A stretch of DNA of 64,000 nucleotides from Pseudomonas sp. LBUM920 (lineage in GTDB: Bacteria; Pseudomonadota; Gammaproteobacteria; Pseudomonadales; Pseudomonadaceae), in NCBI RefSeq assembly GCF_003852315.1, contig NZ_CP027762.1, positions 3,701,501-3,765,500 of the forward strand, written 5' to 3'. The notes below the pieces were generated by a model, which saw only the letters and a list, made by a program, of their open reading frames with translations, had not been told where the DNA came from and made no database searches. Shown in pieces: positions 46,074-54,245 of the stretch. Numbering within the stretch: position 1 is the first letter of the stretch; each line of letters begins with the position of its first letter. The translations under genes were made by a program, and so were the position numbers.

Positions 46074-46646
46074 TTAGACGGGGAAAGCATTGCGCGACAG
46101 CCAGGCCAGGTACGTCTGCACATCCTTTGGCCAGTGCCCGATCTTGCTGGCGAAGGCCGCCGCATCTTCAGCGAACAATGCCCGCGAGGCGTCTTCAAAC
46201 CCAGGCAGGTCGCCGCCGATGGCGCTCATGAAACGATAGCTGGCTTCCTTGGCCTGGCGCGCCTGATCACGGCCAGCACTGGCATTTCGCGCTTCATCCA
46301 CCAACCGGCGCAAGGCCGCCGAGGCGCCGCCGGGTTGTTGGCCCAGCCATTCCCAGTGGCGCGGCAGCAGCGTGACTTCCCGCGCGACCACACCCAGCTT
46401 CGGGCGGCCCACCGTAGGGGCTGCCCGAAGCTCTTCGTCGAGTGACGTGTCTGCGGGTTGCTCGGGCGCATAACCGCCTGGCCATGGGTAATCGACTTGG
46501 GCGCCGGTGGCGTCATCAAAGACCAGAAAGGTGCCGGCGGTCAGGTCCAGCCCTGCCAGGGTTTCGGCGACCGCCGAATAGGCGCCGGCCGCCACCCGTT
46601 GGTGACGCAAGAAGGCAGTGCACAGAGGCGTGTGTTGCTTTGGCAT
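46074..46646 (-). CDS. DUF2239 family protein
   Basis: A 190-residue cytoplasmic protein. The family signature is visible in LLPRHWEWLGQQPGGASAALR and the following LVDEAR, and in RPKLGVVAREVT before it; an N-terminal part contains FLVFDDATGAQVDYPW. I know of no established function. The MATE gene follows at 25 bp. A pair of direct repeats lies immediately upstream of its start and may regulate it. Confidence 0.85.
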   Translation of the reverse strand: MPKQHTPLCTAFLRHQRVAAGAYSAVAETLAGLDLTAGTFLVFDDATGAQVDYPWPGGYAPEQPADTSLDEELRAAPTVGRPKLGVVAREVTLLPRHWEWLGQQPGGASAALRRLVDEARNASAGRDQARQAKEASYRFMSAIGGDLPGFEDASRALFAEDAAAFASKIGHWPKDVQTYLAWLSRNAFPV

Positions 46647-46652
46647 GGCTTA

Positions 46653-46682
46653 TTACCCGGATGTTATTTGTTTTACCCGGAT
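46653..46682. promoter_or_regulatory. Direct repeats upstream of the DUF2239 gene
   Basis: TTACCCGGAT occurs at 46653-46662 and again at 46673-46682, 20 bp apart (two helical turns), in the short gap just upstream of the DUF2239 start. The same-face spacing suggests a regulator site; the regulator is unknown. Confidence 0.45.
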
Positions 46683-46713
46683 CATATTAGCCGTAATGGG
46701 TCGACATGCAAGG

Positions 46714-47670
46714 CTAATGTCTCGAAACATCCAATTGTTCACCCCGCACCGTTACCCGCATCCCTTGCACAGCAGGATCGCGCAGCAAGCACTCCGCAAT
46801 CGCCGGTTCCAGCTCCACCCGCACGCGGCGGCCCAGCGCACGCGCGCCAAACCGAGCGTCGTGCTGACGACACAACCATGCCCGCGCCGACGCATCCACG
46901 CTTAATGAGCGCTGGTGCGCCGCCAGACGCTGATTGAGCTTCTCCAGCTCCACGTCCAGTAGCGCATCAAGCCAGCGCCTGTCGAGAGGTTCGAACATCA
47001 GGATACGATCGATGCGGTTGAGAAACTCCGGCTCGAAATGCCCATGCAACGCCTCCTCCAACACCGCCGCTTCGCTTCTTACAAACACCCGTAGCAGCCG
47101 CCGCCAGCCCTGAGTGAAGCGTTGGCGATGACGACGCGCCTGGTGCGCGCCGATGTTGCTGGTCATGAAAATCAGGCTGTTACGAAAATCCAAGGTGCGC
47201 GTGCCACCCGCCAGGGTCAGTTGGCCGTTTTCAAGAATGCCCAGCAGGCTGCGCACCACCTCCTGGCTGGCTTTTTCCAGCTCATCGAACAACACGATGC
47301 CAGGGCGGCTGTAGCTGCCCTGGATCAATTCGCTGTTGAACAGGCTGATGCCTTCCTTGCTGCCCACGTACCCCGGCGGCGCGCCGGTCAGTGCGGCGGC
47401 GTAATGCTCCTGGGCCAGGGTGTGCATGTCGATGCGGCAAAACCCGTCGGCCCGGCCATGCAGCGCCTGGGCCAGCAGGCGCACGATTTCGGTTTTGCCC
47501 ACGCCCGTCGGGCCCATGAACAGGTTGACGCTCAATGGCCGATCGCGCTCGCCGATATCGGCCTTGACCACCTTGAGCAGCCGCTCCACCTGCGCCAACG
47601 CCGCGTCCTGGCCAACGATGCGGCTGCGCAACAGCGCCATCACCTGCGCCGGGTCAAAGGTAAACCGCAT
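46714..47670 (-). CDS. AAA family ATPase, ClpB-like (AmiB-like)
   Basis: A 318-residue single AAA+ domain of the Clp/HSP100 second-domain type: Walker A FMGPTGVGKT near residue 55, Walker B IVLFDELEKA near 125, sensor region FMTSNIG, and arginine-finger-type FLNRIDRI, then a small C-terminal domain. It lacks the Clp N-domain and first ATPase domain, so it is not a general disaggregase. It follows amiE by 3 bp, as amiB follows amiE in the P. aeruginosa amidase operon, and it is probably a dedicated chaperone or assembly factor for the amidases. That role is inferred from context. Confidence 0.85.
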   Translation of the reverse strand: MRFTFDPAQVMALLRSRIVGQDAALAQVERLLKVVKADIGERDRPLSVNLFMGPTGVGKTEIVRLLAQALHGRADGFCRIDMHTLAQEHYAAALTGAPPGYVGSKEGISLFNSELIQGSYSRPGIVLFDELEKASQEVVRSLLGILENGQLTLAGGTRTLDFRNSLIFMTSNIGAHQARRHRQRFTQGWRRLLRVFVRSEAAVLEEALHGHFEPEFLNRIDRILMFEPLDRRWLDALLDVELEKLNQRLAAHQRSLSVDASARAWLCRQHDARFGARALGRRVRVELEPAIAECLLRDPAVQGMRVTVRGEQLDVSRH

Positions 47671-47673
47671 GCC

Positions 47674-48717
47674 CTACTCCGCTGTTCTTTCTTTACCGCC
47701 ATGGGGCAGTTGCCCCACCGGGCATTCGGCGACACCCACGGTGCTGCGGGTGATTTTCTCGACATTTTCCTGAGCCTTTTGCGCGTCCAGCACCCAGGTG
47801 CGGTAGAACTCGAACGGGCAGTCCGCCACGCCCTTGTCGCCATCGCCCGAGGCATGCATGCCGGTATAGCCACGGTGCAGCAACTTGAACAGGTGGTTCT
47901 GCGACTGGTCGTTGGCCCGCGCATCGCGAATCTGCGACACCGACAGTTGCGCGTACTGAATACCCATCTCTTCCTCGCCGCACTCGCCCAAGGTGCGTCC
48001 GTCAAAGCCGATGATCGCCGAGTGACCGAAGTACGAATACACCCCGTCGAACCCCGCCGCATTCGCCACCGCCACATAGCAGTTATTCGCCCAGGCCATG
48101 CTCTTGGACATCTGCACCTGCTGCTCCTTGGCCGGGTACATATAACCCTGGCAGCGCACGATCAACTCGGCGCCCTTCATGGCGCAGTCGCGCCAGATTT
48201 CCGGATAGTTACCGTCATCGCAGATGATCAGGCTGATCTGCATGCCCTTGGGCCCGTCGCACACATAGGTGCGATCGCCCGGATACCAGCCTTCGATCGG
48301 GCACCAGGGAATGCACTTGCGGTAGCGCTGCACGATTTCGCCAAGGTTATTGATCAACACCAGCGTGTTGTACGGCGCCTTGTGCGGGTGCTCCTCGTGG
48401 CGCTCGCCGGTCAGGGAGAATACGCCCCAGGTGTTGGCTTGACGGCACGCGGCCGAGAAGATCGCCGTCTCTTCGCCGGGAATGCTCGCGGCCGTGGCCA
48501 TCATCTCGTCGTGTTCGTACATGATGCCCATGGTGCTGTATTCGGGGAACACCACCAGGTCCATGCCGGGCAGGCCCTGCTTCATGCCGAGAATAATCTC
48601 GGCAATCTTCTTCGCGTTGTCGATGACTTCGGCCTTGGAATGCAGGCGCGGCATCTTGTAGTTCACCACCGCGACACCGACGGTGTCCGGGCTGCTGGAA
48701 ATGTCGCCATGACGCAT
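47674..48717 (-). CDS. amiE: Aliphatic amidase
   Basis: A 347-residue enzyme of the nitrilase superfamily that hydrolyses short aliphatic amides such as acetamide and propionamide to the acid and ammonia. The catalytic triad is exactly in place: Glu59 (VVFPEYS), Lys134 (RYRKCIPW) and Cys166 (IICDDGNYPE). The N-terminus MRHGDISSSPDTVGVAVVNY is nearly that of P. aeruginosa AmiE. It is 15 bp after the zinc-ribbon gene and 3 bp before the ATPase gene, so it belongs to the fmdA operon. The AmiC/AmiR regulators usual for this gene are absent. Confidence 0.96.
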   Translation of the reverse strand: MRHGDISSSPDTVGVAVVNYKMPRLHSKAEVIDNAKKIAEIILGMKQGLPGMDLVVFPEYSTMGIMYEHDEMMATAASIPGEETAIFSAACRQANTWGVFSLTGERHEEHPHKAPYNTLVLINNLGEIVQRYRKCIPWCPIEGWYPGDRTYVCDGPKGMQISLIICDDGNYPEIWRDCAMKGAELIVRCQGYMYPAKEQQVQMSKSMAWANNCYVAVANAAGFDGVYSYFGHSAIIGFDGRTLGECGEEEMGIQYAQLSVSQIRDARANDQSQNHLFKLLHRGYTGMHASGDGDKGVADCPFEFYRTWVLDAQKAQENVEKITRSTVGVAECPVGQLPHGGKERTAE

Positions 48718-48732
48718 AACAACGCTCCTGGT

Positions 48733-49080
48733 CTAGTGACTGATCATCCACGGCCGAGGCCCGGTCCTGGTCTTGAGGCCCAAGGGGTTGGCCTTGCTCG
48801 GCTCGACTTTCTTGCGGGTGCCGCAGCAACTGCAACCGGCCGGATGTTTGCGGCCTTCCTGGTATTCGCCGACGGTTTGCGGCGCATGGGCGCTGCGCTC
48901 GTTACCGGCGATCGCCTTGCGCTGGTTGGCCGACAGCGTTTGCAAGGCCGGGGCCGAGACCCTGAGCTGCCCGCCCGGCCCTTCGCAGTACGGGCATTGG
49001 CTGGGCTCATTGCGTTGGGCGATGGGCCGCAACATCGTGAACGTGCCGCAGGTGGCACAGGCATATTCGTAGGTCGGCAT
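48733..49080 (-). CDS. fmdB: FmdB family zinc-ribbon protein
   Basis: A 115-residue protein starting MPTYEYACATCG. Cys8, Cys11, Cys29 and Cys32 form a typical FmdB zinc ribbon (CxxC...CPYC), and a C-terminal CSCC could bind a further metal. FmdB proteins are found beside formamidase genes and have been proposed as regulators; a direct function is not established. It begins 2 bp after the fmdA stop and ends 15 bp before amiE, so it is an integral member of the amide operon. Confidence 0.85.
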   Translation of the reverse strand: MPTYEYACATCGTFTMLRPIAQRNEPSQCPYCEGPGGQLRVSAPALQTLSANQRKAIAGNERSAHAPQTVGEYQEGRKHPAGCSCCGTRKKVEPSKANPLGLKTRTGPRPWMISH

Positions 49081-49082
49081 GG

Positions 49083-50312
49083 CTACAGGTCCGGGGCAAT
49101 GGGCAGGTCGATGCTGCCGTCGAGGAACTTGGTGGGGCCGTTGGCGTTGGGGTTGATGTCGAACTCGAAGATTTCGGTCGGCAGCCACAAGGTCGCGCAG
49201 GCATTCGGAATGTCCACCACGCCGCTGATATGCCCCTGCACCGGCGCCGAGCCGAGCAAGGCATAACCCTGGGCCGGCGAGTAGCCGAATTTGGTCAGGT
49301 AGTTGATCGCATTCAGGCAGGCCTGGCGGTAGGCGACGTTGACGTCCAGGTAGTGCTGCTGGCCTTGTTCGTCCACCGAAATGCCTTCGAAGATCAGGTA
49401 GTTCTTGTAGTTGGGCGTGATCGGGCTGGGCTTGAACACCGGGTTCTTGATCCCGTACTTGGCCATGCCGCCCTTGATCAGCTCGACTTTCATGTGCACC
49501 CAGCCGGCCATTTCGATGGCGCCGCAAAAGGTGATTTCGCCGTCGCCCTGGCTGAAGTGCAGGTCGCCCACCGACAGCCCTGCGCCGTTGACATAGACCG
49601 GGAAGAAAATCTTCGAACCGCGCGACAGGTCCTTGATATCGCAGTTGCCGCCATGCTCACGCGGCGGCACCGTGCGTGCGCCGGTCGCAGCCGCGTCGTC
49701 ACGGGCCTGGCCCTTGAGCTTGCCCATGTGTGCAGTGGCGGCCAGTGGCGCATTGGCCAGCGGCGGCACGCGGGTCGGGTTGGTGTCGATCAGTTCCTGC
49801 TCGCGGCGGTTCCAGTCGGCGAGCATCACCGGGTCGGGCAGGCAGCCGATCAGGCCGGGGTGGATCAGGCCGGCAAAGTTAACCCCCGGAATGTGCCGCG
49901 AACGGGTGAACATGCCTTTGAAATCCCAGATGGCTTTTTGCGCGCTGGGGAAATGATCGGTGAGAAAACCGCCGCCGTTCTGCCGTGAAAAGAAGCCGTT
50001 GAAGCCCCACTGCGAGTCAGCCTTGGCGCCGATATCGAGCAAGTCCACCACCAGCAAATCACCCGGTTCGGCGCCGTGCACACCCACCGGGCCTGACAGG
50101 TAATGCACGGTGGACAGGTCCACGTCGCGCACATCACTGGCATCGTCATTGTTCTTGATTGCGCCGGCGGTCCAGTCGTAGGTTTCCAGGATGAAGTCAT
50201 CACCGGGTTTGACCCAGCACGCCATCGGGATATCCGGGTGCCAGCGGTTATGAATATTTTCGTTTTCAGTGACGGGCTGGTTGAGGTCGACTTTGATCAG
50301 CGTTTCGGTCAT
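49083..50312 (-). CDS. fmdA: Formamidase / acetamidase
   Basis: A 409-residue FmdA-type enzyme that hydrolyses formamide to formate and ammonia. Family segments are clear: LSTVHYLSGPVGVHGAEPGD, REHGGNCDIKDL, and SVGDLHFSQGDGEITFCGA, whose His and Asp residues form the metal/active-site region. The start at 50312 (MTETLIKVDLNQPV) has an AGGAG site and follows a palindrome-like operator 69-84 bp upstream; a longer reading from 50417 would run through that operator. It is first in the operon fmdA-fmdB-amiE-ATPase. Together with the adjacent transporter it should release ammonia from imported amides. Confidence 0.95.
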   Translation of the reverse strand: MTETLIKVDLNQPVTENENIHNRWHPDIPMACWVKPGDDFILETYDWTAGAIKNNDDASDVRDVDLSTVHYLSGPVGVHGAEPGDLLVVDLLDIGAKADSQWGFNGFFSRQNGGGFLTDHFPSAQKAIWDFKGMFTRSRHIPGVNFAGLIHPGLIGCLPDPVMLADWNRREQELIDTNPTRVPPLANAPLAATAHMGKLKGQARDDAAATGARTVPPREHGGNCDIKDLSRGSKIFFPVYVNGAGLSVGDLHFSQGDGEITFCGAIEMAGWVHMKVELIKGGMAKYGIKNPVFKPSPITPNYKNYLIFEGISVDEQGQQHYLDVNVAYRQACLNAINYLTKFGYSPAQGYALLGSAPVQGHISGVVDIPNACATLWLPTEIFEFDINPNANGPTKFLDGSIDLPIAPDL

Positions 50313-50380
50313 GGGCTGGCTCCTGGGCGGATGGTCTGGTGCGTGGAATCCAGTCTCGGGGAGCCAGGGGAAACGGGAAA

Positions 50381-50396
50381 TACGTTGGATGACGTA
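50381..50396. promoter_or_regulatory. Candidate response-regulator site upstream of fmdA
   Basis: TACGTTGGATGACGTA is an imperfect palindrome that shares TACGT-N4-TGACGTA with a site upstream of urtA. It lies 69-84 bp before the fmdA start. The likely binder is the LuxR-type regulator encoded at 59124-59789; this is inferred. Confidence 0.6.
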
Positions 50397-50425
50397 TGAG
50401 ATTTTCAGAGCAGACACAAAACAAC

Positions 50426-50515
50426 TGTGGGAGCGGGCTTGCTCGCGAAAGCGGTGTGTCAGTTAACAGATAAGTCGACTGGTACACCGCATTCGCGAGC
50501 AAGCCCGCTCCCACA
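50426..50515. repeat. Single REPIN
   Basis: Inverted arms TGTGGGAGCGGGCTTGCTCG and CGAGCAAGCCCGCTCCCACA around a loop, between urtE and fmdA. The arm type resembles the fifth unit of the array at 60389-60476. Confidence 0.9.
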
Positions 50516-50531
50516 TTAGAACTGTGTTGTT

Positions 50532-51221
50532 TTAGACGGACAGGTAGCGGCTTATGGTCGCCTCATCCACCCGATCCCGAGTCTCTTCAATCACAAACCG
50601 GCCCTTTTCGATCACTAGAAAACGGTCGGCGATTTCCAGGGTGAACGACAGCACTTGCTCGGACACCACAATGGTCAAATCGCGCAGGTTGCGAATCTCC
50701 TTCAGCGTGCGCGCAATGTCCTTGATGATCGACGGCTGAATGCCCTCGGTCGGCTCATCCAGCAACAACACCTTGGGGTTGGTGGCCAACGCCCGCGCAA
50801 TCGCCAACTGCTGTTGCTGCCCACCGGACAGGTTGCCGCCCTTGCGCGACTGCATGTCATGCAGCACCGGAAACAGCGCATACAAGTCCTCCGGCACCTT
50901 GCCGCGGGCCGACGCCGGCAACCCGGTCTGGATATTTTCCAGCACCGTCATGCTCGGGAAAATCATGCGGCCCTGTGGCACATAGGCAATCCCACGCGCT
51001 ACACGCTCATGGGTCTCCAGCGCCGACACATCGTGCCCGTCCACACTGACCTGGCCTTGCCACTGCGGCAGAATGCCCATCAGGCTCTTGAACAGCGTGG
51101 TCTTGCCCATGCCATTGCGGCCCATCACCGCAACGATCTCGCGCTTGGCCACATTCAGGTGCAGATCGTGGAGGATCTGGCTCTGCCCGTAACCACAGGA
51201 CAACTGGTCGATCTTGAACAT
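50532..51221 (-). CDS. urtE: Urea/amide ABC transporter ATP-binding protein UrtE
   Basis: A 229-residue ATPase of the branched-chain-amino-acid/urea family. Walker A GRNGMGKTT near residue 35, signature LSGGQQQQLAIARAL, Walker B VLLLDEPTEGIQPSI and the switch region (here SEQVLSFTLEIADR) are all present. The GIQPS after Walker B is typical of UrtE and related LivF proteins. It lies 10 bp after urtD and ends the transporter operon. With UrtD it powers import through UrtBC. Location next to formamidase and amidase suggests the cargo could be short-chain amides rather than, or as well as, urea. Confidence 0.92.
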   Translation of the reverse strand: MFKIDQLSCGYGQSQILHDLHLNVAKREIVAVMGRNGMGKTTLFKSLMGILPQWQGQVSVDGHDVSALETHERVARGIAYVPQGRMIFPSMTVLENIQTGLPASARGKVPEDLYALFPVLHDMQSRKGGNLSGGQQQQLAIARALATNPKVLLLDEPTEGIQPSIIKDIARTLKEIRNLRDLTIVVSEQVLSFTLEIADRFLVIEKGRFVIEETRDRVDEATISRYLSV

Positions 51222-51231
51222 GCCGGTTTCC

Positions 51232-51990
51232 TCAGTGGCCCAAATACACTTCGATGACTTTAGGGTTGCTTTGCACCGACTCCATGCTGCCCTCGGCCAG
51301 CACCTTGCCCTGGTGCAGCACCGTGACCTTGTGAGCGATGCTTTTGACGAACTCCATGTCGTGCTCGATCACCAGCACCGAGCGGCCCTGGCTGATGCGG
51401 TTGAGCAACTGGGCGGTTTGTGCGCGCTCGTTGACGCTCATGCCCGCCACCGGTTCATCCAGCATCAGCAACTCGGGGTCTTGCATCAGCAACATGCCGA
51501 TTTCCAGCCACTGCTTTTGCCCGTGGGACAGCAGGTCGGCCTGTTGCTGCAGCAAATCACCGAGGAAGATTTCCCGCGCCACTTCTTCCACCCGGGCGAT
51601 CACCTGGGCATCGCGCTTGAAAAACAGCGCGCCCCACACCTTGCGCCCGGCGGGGTAAGACATCTCGAGGTTTTCAAACACCGTGAGGTTTTCGTAGATC
51701 GACGGGTTCTGGAACTTGCGCCCCACGCCGGCGCGCACGATGTTGTACTCGCGCATCCTGGTCAGTTCCTGACCGTCGAACTGGATGCTGCCGCTGGTAG
51801 CGCGGGTTTTGCCGCAGATCAGGTCGAGCACCGTGGTTTTGCCGGCGCCATTGGGGCCGATCACCACGCGCACTTCATTGCGGTCGATGTACAGGTTAAG
51901 GTTGTCGACCGCCTTGAAGCCGTCGAACGACACGGTGAGGCCTTCGATGGCCAGCACCGGTTTTTTCATTTCAAAACCGACGGCGGTCAT
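51232..51990 (-). CDS. urtD: Urea/amide ABC transporter ATP-binding protein UrtD
   Basis: A 252-residue ATPase of the LivG type. Walker A GPNGAGKTTVLDLI, the Q-loop region GRKFQNPSIYENLTVFENLE, and Walker B LLMLDEPVAGMS are clear. Its signature region reads LSHGQKQWLEIGMLL rather than LSGGQ, which is characteristic of UrtD. Its start overlaps the urtC stop by 4 bp (ATGA), so translation is coupled. A second start seven codons in (MKKPVLAIEG) is possible. Confidence 0.92.
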   Translation of the reverse strand: MTAVGFEMKKPVLAIEGLTVSFDGFKAVDNLNLYIDRNEVRVVIGPNGAGKTTVLDLICGKTRATSGSIQFDGQELTRMREYNIVRAGVGRKFQNPSIYENLTVFENLEMSYPAGRKVWGALFFKRDAQVIARVEEVAREIFLGDLLQQQADLLSHGQKQWLEIGMLLMQDPELLMLDEPVAGMSVNERAQTAQLLNRISQGRSVLVIEHDMEFVKSIAHKVTVLHQGKVLAEGSMESVQSNPKVIEVYLGH

Positions 51991-53150
51991 GGCTGGGTCT
52001 CCAGAATGTTGCTTTTGGCTTTGGGTTTAATTGCCGGACTCACCGGGGGCGCCGCCACGGGTTTGCGCCGCAGCAGCTTGGCCAATGCCTGGCGACCGTG
52101 GCTGTCCCACAACCCGGCCAGGCCATTGGGGAAGTACATGACCACGGCGATGAACAGCCCGCCCATCAGGTACAGCCATAATTCAGGAAAGGACTCGGAA
52201 AAATACGTCTTGCCGTAGTTCACCAGCAGCGCGCCATACACCGCGCCAAGCAGCGACATGCGCCCGCCCACCGCGGCGAAAATCACCATTTCGATCGACG
52301 GCACGATGCCGACGAACGACGGCGACATAAAGCCCACCTGCAAGGCGAACATCGCCCCGCCAATCGCCGAAAACGCGGCGGCCACGCAGAACACGAAGAT
52401 CTTGAAACTGGCCACGTCATAGCCGGAAAACCGCACGCGCTCTTCTTTGTCGCGCATCGCCATCAGCAGCCGGCCCAGCTTGGACGCGAGGATAAAACGG
52501 CCGATAAAGATGCAGCCGAACAGCAGGCCGGCGTTGATGAAATACAGGATCATTTTCGCGCTGTCGGTGCGCAGGTCCCAGCCCAGCAGGGTCTTGAGGT
52601 CGGTGATGCCGTTGACGCCACCGGTCAACCCTTGCTGGCCGACGATCAGCACGGTAAGGATCAGCGCAATCGCCTGCGTGACGATGGAGAAATACACATC
52701 GCCCACGCGCCGTTTGAATAGCGCCATGCCGATGATAAATGCCAGCAGCACCGGCACCGCGATCACCGCTACCAGCGTGAAGATGAAACTGTGAAACGGC
52801 TGCCACAGCCAGGGCAGTTCGGTGATCTGGTTCCAGTCCATGAAGTCCGGGATGCCCGGTGTGGATTGGATCTTGGTGCTCTCGGGGTCGGAGGCTTCCA
52901 GCTTGAGGAACATCGCCATGCAGTAACCGCCGACGCCGAAGAACACACCCTGCCCCAGGCTGAGAATGCCGCCATAGCCCCAGCACAGCACCAGGCCCAC
53001 GGCGACGAACGCGTAGGTCAGGTATTTGCCGACCATGTTCAGGCGGAACGCGTCCAACGTCAGGGGAAACACCACCAGCACCAGCAACGCCAACAACACG
53101 ATACCGATCAGGTTTTGCTGGCCGCCCAGCAGCTTGTCTAAAGCCTTCAT
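51987..53150 (-). CDS. urtC: Urea/amide ABC transporter permease UrtC
   Basis: A 387-residue LivM-type inner-membrane permease with about nine to ten membrane segments. Family markers include CWGYGGILSLGQGVFFGVGGYCMAMF and the loop GNGITD-like segment NGITDLKTLLG. The charged C-terminal tail (about residues 345-387) is cytoplasmic. It starts 10 bp after urtB ends. It forms the channel with UrtB. Confidence 0.92.
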   Translation of the reverse strand: MKALDKLLGGQQNLIGIVLLALLVLVVFPLTLDAFRLNMVGKYLTYAFVAVGLVLCWGYGGILSLGQGVFFGVGGYCMAMFLKLEASDPESTKIQSTPGIPDFMDWNQITELPWLWQPFHSFIFTLVAVIAVPVLLAFIIGMALFKRRVGDVYFSIVTQAIALILTVLIVGQQGLTGGVNGITDLKTLLGWDLRTDSAKMILYFINAGLLFGCIFIGRFILASKLGRLLMAMRDKEERVRFSGYDVASFKIFVFCVAAAFSAIGGAMFALQVGFMSPSFVGIVPSIEMVIFAAVGGRMSLLGAVYGALLVNYGKTYFSESFPELWLYLMGGLFIAVVMYFPNGLAGLWDSHGRQALAKLLRRKPVAAPPVSPAIKPKAKSNILETQP

Positions 53151-53160
53151 CTGCTCGCCT

Positions 53161-54078
53161 CTACTTGCGCACTTTGATGGAGAACAACCCTTGCGGGCGC
53201 AGCATCAGGATCAGAATTACCGAGGACAACGTGAGTACCTTGGCCATTGAGCCACTGAGGAAAAACTCCGACAGCGATTGGGTCTGGGCGATCACGAACG
53301 CCGAGGCGATGGTGCCGAACAGGCTCTGCGCGCCGCCGAACACCACCACCAGGAAGGTGTCGACGATGTACTGCGAACCCGCCGTCGGCCCGGTGGAGCC
53401 GATGGTGGTAAATGCTGCGCCCGCGACACCGGCGACGCCGCAGCCGAGGGCGAAGGTCAGGCGGTCGACCTTGCGCGTATTGATCCCCACCGCGCGACTC
53501 ATGAGACGGTTCTGCACGGTGGCGCGCACCTGCAGGCCCCACCGCGAGCGGTACAGCATCAGGAAGATCGCGGCGGTCAGCAGCAGGGTCAGGCCCATCA
53601 TGAACAGGCCGTTGCGCGGGATTTCGATGGCATCGGTGAAATTCACCGAGCCCATCAGCCAGGCCGGCGGTTCGGCGCTGACTTCACGGGCGCCGAACAC
53701 CGAACGAAAGGTTTGCTGCATCACCAGGGACAACCCCCAGGTGGCAAGCAAGGTGTCCAGCGGGCGCTTGTACAACCGGCTGATCATCGCCCACTCCACC
53801 AGCCAGCCGATGGCGCCGGCGACGAGGAATGACAGGGCAATGGCAACGAAGAAGTAATAGGGTTGAAAACTTGGCGCAAAGTGCGCGGTGAGGCTGGAGC
53901 ACACGTAGGTGGTGTAGGCGCCAATGGTCAGGAACTCCCCGTGCGCCATGTTGATCACGCCCATCTGGCCAAAGATGATCGCCAGCCCCAATGCCATCAG
54001 CAACAGCACGCAGAACACGGACAAACCGTTGAACCCCTGCATCGCCGCGATGGCTCCAAATTCCGATAGCCATTCCAT
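53161..54078 (-). CDS. urtB: Urea/amide ABC transporter permease UrtB
   Basis: A 305-residue LivH-type inner-membrane permease with about eight membrane segments. Markers: MALGLAIIFGQMGVINMAHGEF near the N-terminus and a GVAGVAGAAFTTIGSTGP segment in the middle. It lacks the long periplasmic N-terminal extension some UrtB proteins carry. It is separated from urtA by 167 bp holding a REPIN, which may lower expression of the membrane genes relative to the abundant binding protein. Confidence 0.92.
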   Translation of the reverse strand: MEWLSEFGAIAAMQGFNGLSVFCVLLLMALGLAIIFGQMGVINMAHGEFLTIGAYTTYVCSSLTAHFAPSFQPYYFFVAIALSFLVAGAIGWLVEWAMISRLYKRPLDTLLATWGLSLVMQQTFRSVFGAREVSAEPPAWLMGSVNFTDAIEIPRNGLFMMGLTLLLTAAIFLMLYRSRWGLQVRATVQNRLMSRAVGINTRKVDRLTFALGCGVAGVAGAAFTTIGSTGPTAGSQYIVDTFLVVVFGGAQSLFGTIASAFVIAQTQSLSEFFLSGSMAKVLTLSSVILILMLRPQGLFSIKVRK

Positions 54079-54131
54079 GATGATGGTCTCCTACAGAGAG
54101 ATGAAATGCAGGCTTTTGCCGTTTTGCTTTA

Positions 54132-54220
54132 TGTGGGAGGGGGCTTGCCCCCGATGAGGGTGGGTCAGCTTATACAGCTGTGACTGACCCACTGCTATCG
54201 GGGGCAAGCCCCCTCCCACA
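54132..54220. repeat. Single REPIN between urtA and urtB
   Basis: Arms TGTGGGAGGGGGCTTGCCCC and GGGGCAAGCCCCCTCCCACA, a different REP class from the arrays. In the mRNA it would fold into a long hairpin just after urtA. Confidence 0.9.
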
Positions 54221-54245
54221 GTTTGAAACTCGACGTGCCTGAGGG

